From the NCBI RefSeq assembly GCF_001039355.2, contig NW_019775583.1, positions 120,579 to 184,578 on the forward strand: 64,000 nt of DNA, written 5' to 3'. This DNA comes from Lingula anatina. Lineage: Eukaryota; Brachiopoda; Lingulata; Lingulida; Lingulidae. The position numbers were made by a program, and so were the translations under genes. How positions within the stretch are numbered: position 1 is the first letter of the stretch; each line of letters begins with the position of its first letter. Below are positions 60,801 to 64,000 of the stretch, one piece after another. The notes beneath the pieces were generated by a model, which worked only from the letters and a program-made list of their open reading frames with translations, was not told the origin of the DNA and ran no database searches.

Positions 60801-62531
60801 CTCCTCCTTCAGTAATAGGCAAACTTGGAAGTCGTTTTTTATCGCTGCCTGTAGCATTGGGTTGTAGTTAACATCCTTCTCTGAGAAAGATAACCACTGC
60901 TTTAGTGCTCGCTTGATCTCGTCCATGTTCGTCCCGTCGACTATCGCCCTCCGAAGGGTTTCTCTACTGATCATTGCCGCCAACGATTTGCCCGCTACAG
61001 GCTGGTGGAAAGGTTGCAGCGATCCTTCACCATCAGCACTTGAGGACGAAGCACAGCCACAACAGAGGGCAAATCCTGAAATGAATGTTGTTGTTTTTAG
61101 CTTTGGAGAGTCGTTTGTGCAGCAAACGAGGACGCATATAAAATTAAGTTACAGAGGGATGCTTGGTATTTGGTATATGGTGTTCAATTTAGTGTATTTG
61201 GTGTTCACTTATTCTACATCAAAGCGGGCTTTTCTTTGCAACCCGAGTCACCTGACTGGAATTTAGGCCGATTAAAGCACAAAATGCACACAAAGTGAAA
61301 ATGCCTTATGAAGACCCGTTTGGACTTAAACGAAGGGACAATATATTAATTTGACAGAGAGCAAGAGAGAGAAAGAGAGAAAGAGTTTTTGAATTGCACG
61401 TGTACCTGTAGATGGTTATCGAAAACTGAAATAAAACGAAACTTGACCATCATATTGGTAATAACCTTACTTACTCTCTTCCTTTATCTCTCTGGGATAG
61501 TGATGTCCTGGTTCTATATTGCCGTACGTCCCCCCGTTGCTAAGAGTGGCGGATATGTCCTTGGGTAACCTACTCTGAGGAGCGGTGTTGGTGAGTGGGA
61601 TATAGTCTGGCTCGTCCACGTTCTCTTCCGCCGAGGGCTGGTCTGAGGGCTTCGACGTTGCAGTCTGGTTGTTTGAACTCTGTAACCGGCCTTGGCTAGA
61701 TGGTGGTGGCGGCGGCGGCGGTGGCGGTGGTGGTGTTTGTGACGGTGATGGAGGGGCATGGTTAAGAGCAGAAGTTGGTTTTGAAGTCGAGGCAGGGGTG
61801 GTTCCGTTGGCCATTTTTGCTGTGTCATCACGAGGAGAGGAAGGGTGTGGCGTACCGTCTGCGTCTCCCCGTCCGCTTCCTATACTACTGCTGCTGAGGC
61901 TGGCATTGTTAGATGGTGACAGAAGAGAGGCACTGGCGTTTTCATGTCCTGGAGACTGCAAAGGGGAATCTGACGGGTCATTCCCTATGTCAAAGTTGGG
62001 CAAATTCGACGATTTCGCGGTTGGAATGTGACCGTTGACTCTCGGTTTTGGAGCGTCGGTGTCTGCAAAGTAAATATTATGGAAATTGCTTATAGCAGCG
62101 TTTTCGTTTGGTGGCTGGTTAGTCCCCTGTCCCTCTGCAACGATAGGGCAGCTGATTTTGTTCTCACTGTCCTGTGTGACTTTAACATCTCGTGATGGAG
62201 CCAGTCTCGCCTTATATCTGGTTTGCACACGTGTCAGCCTCATTTCTCCCAGTTCCACCGCCTCGACATCTTTATTTCTTTTTCTCTTTTTGGGCTCTTT
62301 TTTTAACTTAAAAGGCCATTTTTTCCACTGGCCGACCTCCTTTCTATCCGAGTCGCCGTTGCTGGAAGAGTTGGACGAAGTCGATGTGCTCTCTTTGTTT
62401 CTGTCGCATTCCTCTTCTGACTCTGAGCTCTGCTGCAACGTGTCCGTGTTTTCCCGGATGGAACAATCGATTTCCGACAGCACCAGGTCTAAATTTTGTG
62501 CAAAGCCACTGGGGCGCTTTCTATTCGCCAT
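53652..62531 (-). CDS. TRPC-type cation channel gene, eleven coding exons
   Basis: Coding exons: 61475-62531, 60591-61075, 59682-59843, 59188-59379, 58512-58698, 57153-57356, 56681-56818, 55896-56040, 54928-55123, 54204-54362, 53652-53771. All introns are GT-AG and phases match at every junction (1,0,0,0,1,1,1,2,0,0), giving about 1014 residues. Order: about 352 low-complexity residues; shortened ankyrin region with [10 protein letters not shown] and RVNAYRA; TRP_2-type region; six membrane segments; pore; S6 [12 protein letters not shown] box EWKVAR (EWKFAR in TRPCs); PFNLIPSPK. By homology it should form a tetrameric Ca2+/Na+ channel of the plasma membrane. It is clearly TRPC-related but does not sit obviously in one vertebrate subfamily. 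Confidence 0.9.
54204..54362 (-). CDS. TRPC exon 10, TRP box
   Basis: 53 codons, phase 0 at both ends. [15 protein letters not shown] carries the TRP box, and [14 protein letters not shown] follows as in TRPC proteins. The donor AAG|GTGCTT is weak. Confidence 0.85.
54469..54516. repeat. (ATT)n microsatellite
   Basis: Interrupted ATT tract in the intron between exons 9 and 10. Further tracts at 54619-54650 and 54828-54873. Confidence 0.9.
54928..55123 (-). CDS. TRPC exon 9, pore loop and S6
   Basis: Begins [17 protein letters not shown], where most TRPCs have LFW in place of LVW, and continues through [16 protein letters not shown] to the S6 end LMNMLIAMM. The acceptor TTTTTCCAG lies in the last copy of a 128-bp tandem repeat. 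Confidence 0.9.
55117..55480. repeat. 128-bp tandem repeat carrying a splice acceptor, 3 copies
   Basis: Copies start at 55117, 55245 and 55373. Each holds, on the - strand, the same 3' splice site and first bases of exon 9; in the third the junction CCAGG is changed to CCATG. Only the copy at 55117 continues into the exon. Confidence 0.85.
55570..55740. mobile_element. MITE-like element in TRPC intron 8
   Basis: 171 bp with ends CTGGTGTAACG and its reverse complement; the match weakens further in. Confidence 0.65.
55896..56040 (-). CDS. TRPC exon 8, S5
   Basis: Phase 1 in, phase 2 out. [20 protein letters not shown] is the S4-S5 linker and S5, followed by an extracellular loop before the pore. 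Confidence 0.85.
56681..56818 (-). CDS. TRPC exon 7, S4 region
   Basis: [20 protein letters not shown] then [18 protein letters not shown] closely follows the TRPC S4 signature (SFSRIAYILPANESFGPL-type). Confidence 0.9.
56962..57016. repeat. (CTA)n microsatellite
   Basis: About 17 CTA units with one interruption, in TRPC intron 6. Confidence 0.9.
57153..57356 (-). CDS. TRPC exon 6, S3
   Basis: [20 protein letters not shown] then [20 protein letters not shown], the S2-S3 linker and S3. Phase 1 at both ends. Confidence 0.85.
57835..58038. mobile_element. MITE-like inverted-repeat element, copy 2, TRPC intron 5
   Basis: 204 bp, same family as 2919-3133, ends GGGCGCATTCCCA and GACCCCATTCCCAG. 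TTA on both sides (57832-57834, 58039-58041) fits a Harbinger-type target duplication. Confidence 0.75.
58512..58698 (-). CDS. TRPC exon 5, S2
   Basis: LYFTGS-type region with [14 protein letters not shown] and [12 protein letters not shown]. Phase 0 in, 1 out; acceptor TTTTTGTAG, donor GTAAGG. Confidence 0.85.
58752..58919. mobile_element. MITE-like element in TRPC intron 4
   Basis: About 168 bp with imperfect inverted ends: TTCAGAACAGCGGACTAACT on the left and, reverse-complemented, TTGAGAACAGCGGATTAACT on the right. Confidence 0.7.
59188..59379 (-). CDS. TRPC exon 4, S1
   Basis: 64 codons, phase 0. [18 protein letters not shown] matches the TRPC pre-S1 block (FVAHPNCQQ-type), followed by S1 [20 protein letters not shown]. 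Confidence 0.9.
59682..59843 (-). CDS. TRPC exon 3, TRP_2-like region
   Basis: 54 codons, phase 0. [20 protein letters not shown] resembles the TRPC linker helices after the ankyrin repeats. Confidence 0.85.
60591..61075 (-). CDS. TRPC exon 2, shortened ankyrin region
   Basis: Follows ATTCATTTCAG in phase 1. It continues the frame of exon 1 with [12 protein letters not shown], then [20 protein letters not shown] and [20 protein letters not shown], which fits one ankyrin repeat, then [10 protein letters not shown] and [22 protein letters not shown]. Typical TRPCs have four ankyrin repeats here; I see space for about two. Confidence 0.9.
61475..62531 (-). CDS. TRPC exon 1, long Ser/Pro-rich N-terminus
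   Basis: 352 codons plus one base, from ATG 62531 to the donor GAGA|GTAAGT. Rich in Ser, Asn, Pro and acidic residues, with a basic stretch [12 protein letters not shown] (possible nuclear-localisation-like signal) and a run of 11 Pro near 61710. No folded domain is seen. The matching phase and the continuous frame into exon 2 support it as part of the channel. TTTTTCAG nine bases before the ATG suggests an upstream non-coding exon. Confidence 0.75.
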
Positions 62532-62540
62532 GTAAAATAT

Positions 62541-63091
62541 CTGAAAAATGTATCCTAGATTTATTTGATTATCAAGTGTTAAAAAACCTCGCGTGTTGTG
62601 TCTTAGTCTAGGTACATGTACATGTATGTCCTAAGAAAGACTTACGGTAGTCTAGAGATCTCATCACTGTGAGAGAAAACATTATTCAAATATACTTGTG
62701 TAAGCATGTTCAAATATCATTTTTTGGAAATAATGAAATGAAAGCATGTGGTATTTTCGGGTTGTCTTGCTTGTAGAGTTTAACGGCAATAATTCAGGCA
62801 CTCGCTTAATATGCATTTTAATAACCCGGTGTCAACTGCCTCAATCTTAAGCATATTTCAATCCTTTTCTAACCAATCAAGGTGACAGCCCAGTGTGATT
62901 ACAGTGACCTACTCAGACAGGTACCCGCACAGTTTAATGTGTATATTTCAGTACTGGACACAAATTACACGTATTGAATACCACCGAAGAGTACTCTATT
63001 TAAAAGGTATGAACAATGAAACGTAGCCCTAGCTGCACTTAGGCCACACTTTTTTATTTTTATGGATGACATCCTCTGGGGACCCCAAAAT
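62541..63091. other. Upstream region of TRPC exon 1
   Basis: No gene seen. Probably a 5' intron or promoter region. Confidence 0.4.
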
Positions 63092-63092
63092 N
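63092..63092. other. Assembly gap (single N)
   Basis: The right side restarts with sequence matching 60003 onward, so a second version of the exon 2 region is placed here. Confidence 0.9.
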
Positions 63093-63675
63093 TCTCTTTA
63101 TCACTTGAAGATTAGCGTTTTGAGACATCAGAAAGCCCTCCGATTCACGCATGACACATCATTTTGATACCCACACACAGCAATGCATATCATGCGAGCG
63201 TGGATTTCCAGTACTCATTTACATGTATTGGTAACCCATTTTCACTAGTTTTCTACAAGACTCAATATGATTGTCATGACAAAGGATGAACCGAGTTAAT
63301 CACTCAACCAGCCATAGAAGAGCTTTAAAACGTTTTTTTTTCAAATGTTTGGTTGTAAACTGACAAATATATATATCCGAGTCTTACGTGCTTATATACA
63401 GCACAGCAAGTAAGCAGATGCTGTCCGTTCAAATCTCATTTTAATGGTCAAATGAAAGGATGCTACAAGTTATACAACATGCATTTGAAACTACCCCCGG
63501 TATATCGTGGTATTTGGTCGGTATTTGAAACAAATACTACAGATTATATTTAAACTAGCAAAAGGTTCCATGTATCTTTACTATCCGACATTATTAAATA
63601 ATTTCACAAATCCACATTCATCTACTTTAATTTGCATTTAATGATTCATCCTTAACCATTTATTTCACAAAGTAC
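63093..63675. repeat. Second version of TRPC intron 2
   Basis: Matches 60003-60590 with small indels and substitutions. Confidence 0.8.
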
Positions 63676-64000
63676 CTTGAATTCTTTATCCTGTTCTGCC
63701 ATGGTGAAAAGCTTTTTCCTCAGCTCCAGAGCCGTCTTTACAGGGTTTTCCTGCGTGAGAAGATAGGCCGATGACGTCATAGCCCTATACGCGTTCACAC
63801 GATAAAGCGCGTGATTCAGCGTGTCGCTTCGGTCGAGATAACAGTTGCAGAAATAATCGTGAGGGTCGGCGATTTTCAACTGCGCCTCCTCCTTCAGTAA
63901 TAGGCAAACCTGGAAATCGTTTTTTATCGCTGCCTGTAGCATTGGGTTGTACATGTAGTTAACATCCTTCTCTGAGAAGGATAACCACTGCTTTAGTGCT
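63676..64000 (-). CDS. Second version of TRPC exon 2, cut by window end
   Basis: Same protein sequence as 60591-60900 except for a 6-bp insertion near 63950 that adds two residues (Tyr-Met) before NPMLQAA, in frame. Likely an allele, possibly a second gene continuing beyond the window. Confidence 0.75.

Noticed and set aside
61669-62031. Poly-Gly protein on the + strand
   Set aside because: Antisense shadow of the poly-Pro part of TRPC exon 1, which has splice and phase support.

Overview
The window is eukaryotic animal DNA, AT-rich and full of introns, microsatellites, LINEs and short inverted-repeat elements. Its gene families (a TRPC-type channel, LRR receptors with tyrosine tails) and its strongly duplicated, apparently heterozygous structure suggest an invertebrate deuterostome, most likely a lancelet (Branchiostoma). 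That assignment is inference from recall, not demonstrated. Seven single N bases (6267, 8277, 14008, 43679, 47316, 51900, 63092) mark contig joins. Several have near-identical sequence on both sides, so some duplications are probably alternative haplotypes laid end to end.

Layout. 1-4300: the last exon of an unknown + strand gene, a degenerate repeated 3' region, an inverted-repeat element and a possible 59-codon two-exon gene. 4300-8640: two near-identical copies of a three-exon gene for a small secreted cysteine-rich protein; only the second is complete. 8640-43678: an array of large tandem units. Each unit has, left to right, a cysteine-rich gene or its relic (+ strand), about 2.4 kb of shared flank, a single-exon LRR receptor gene (- strand), about 2.5 kb of shared 5' flank carrying one short inverted-repeat element, and a 34-bp minisatellite. 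Copies A (10907-12094, tail lost), B (17905-19179, intact), C (26474-27748, intact), D (40961-42461, pseudogene) and E (from 47319, cut by a gap) are visible. Unit 4 is interrupted at 32035-40527 by a nested insertion: a DNA-element-like piece containing a 7.8-kb LINE block made of two different LINE families joined head to tail inside one target-site duplication. 43680-47315 and 51901-55139 are duplicate versions of the same segment, from unit flank into the 3' end of a TRPC gene. 53652-62531 holds that gene on the - strand; I could join eleven coding exons with matching splice phases into about 1014 codons. From 63093 on, a second version of TRPC exon 2 begins.

How it fits together. The strongest biological signal is the receptor array. 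Intact copies encode a signal peptide, LRRNT, about eight LRRs, LRRCT, one transmembrane helix and a cytoplasmic tail with an ITAM-like pair of YxxI motifs. Differences between copies fall mostly at predicted solvent-facing positions of the LRR beta strands, and the N-terminal and C-terminal halves give conflicting pairings of the four copies, as expected if paralogs exchange segments. Each receptor is paired convergently with a secreted ten-cysteine protein gene or its remnant. This looks like a locally evolving recognition-receptor cluster, functionally uncharacterised here. The TRPC gene is also unusual: it has a roughly 350-residue Ser/Pro-rich N-terminus and a shortened ankyrin region.
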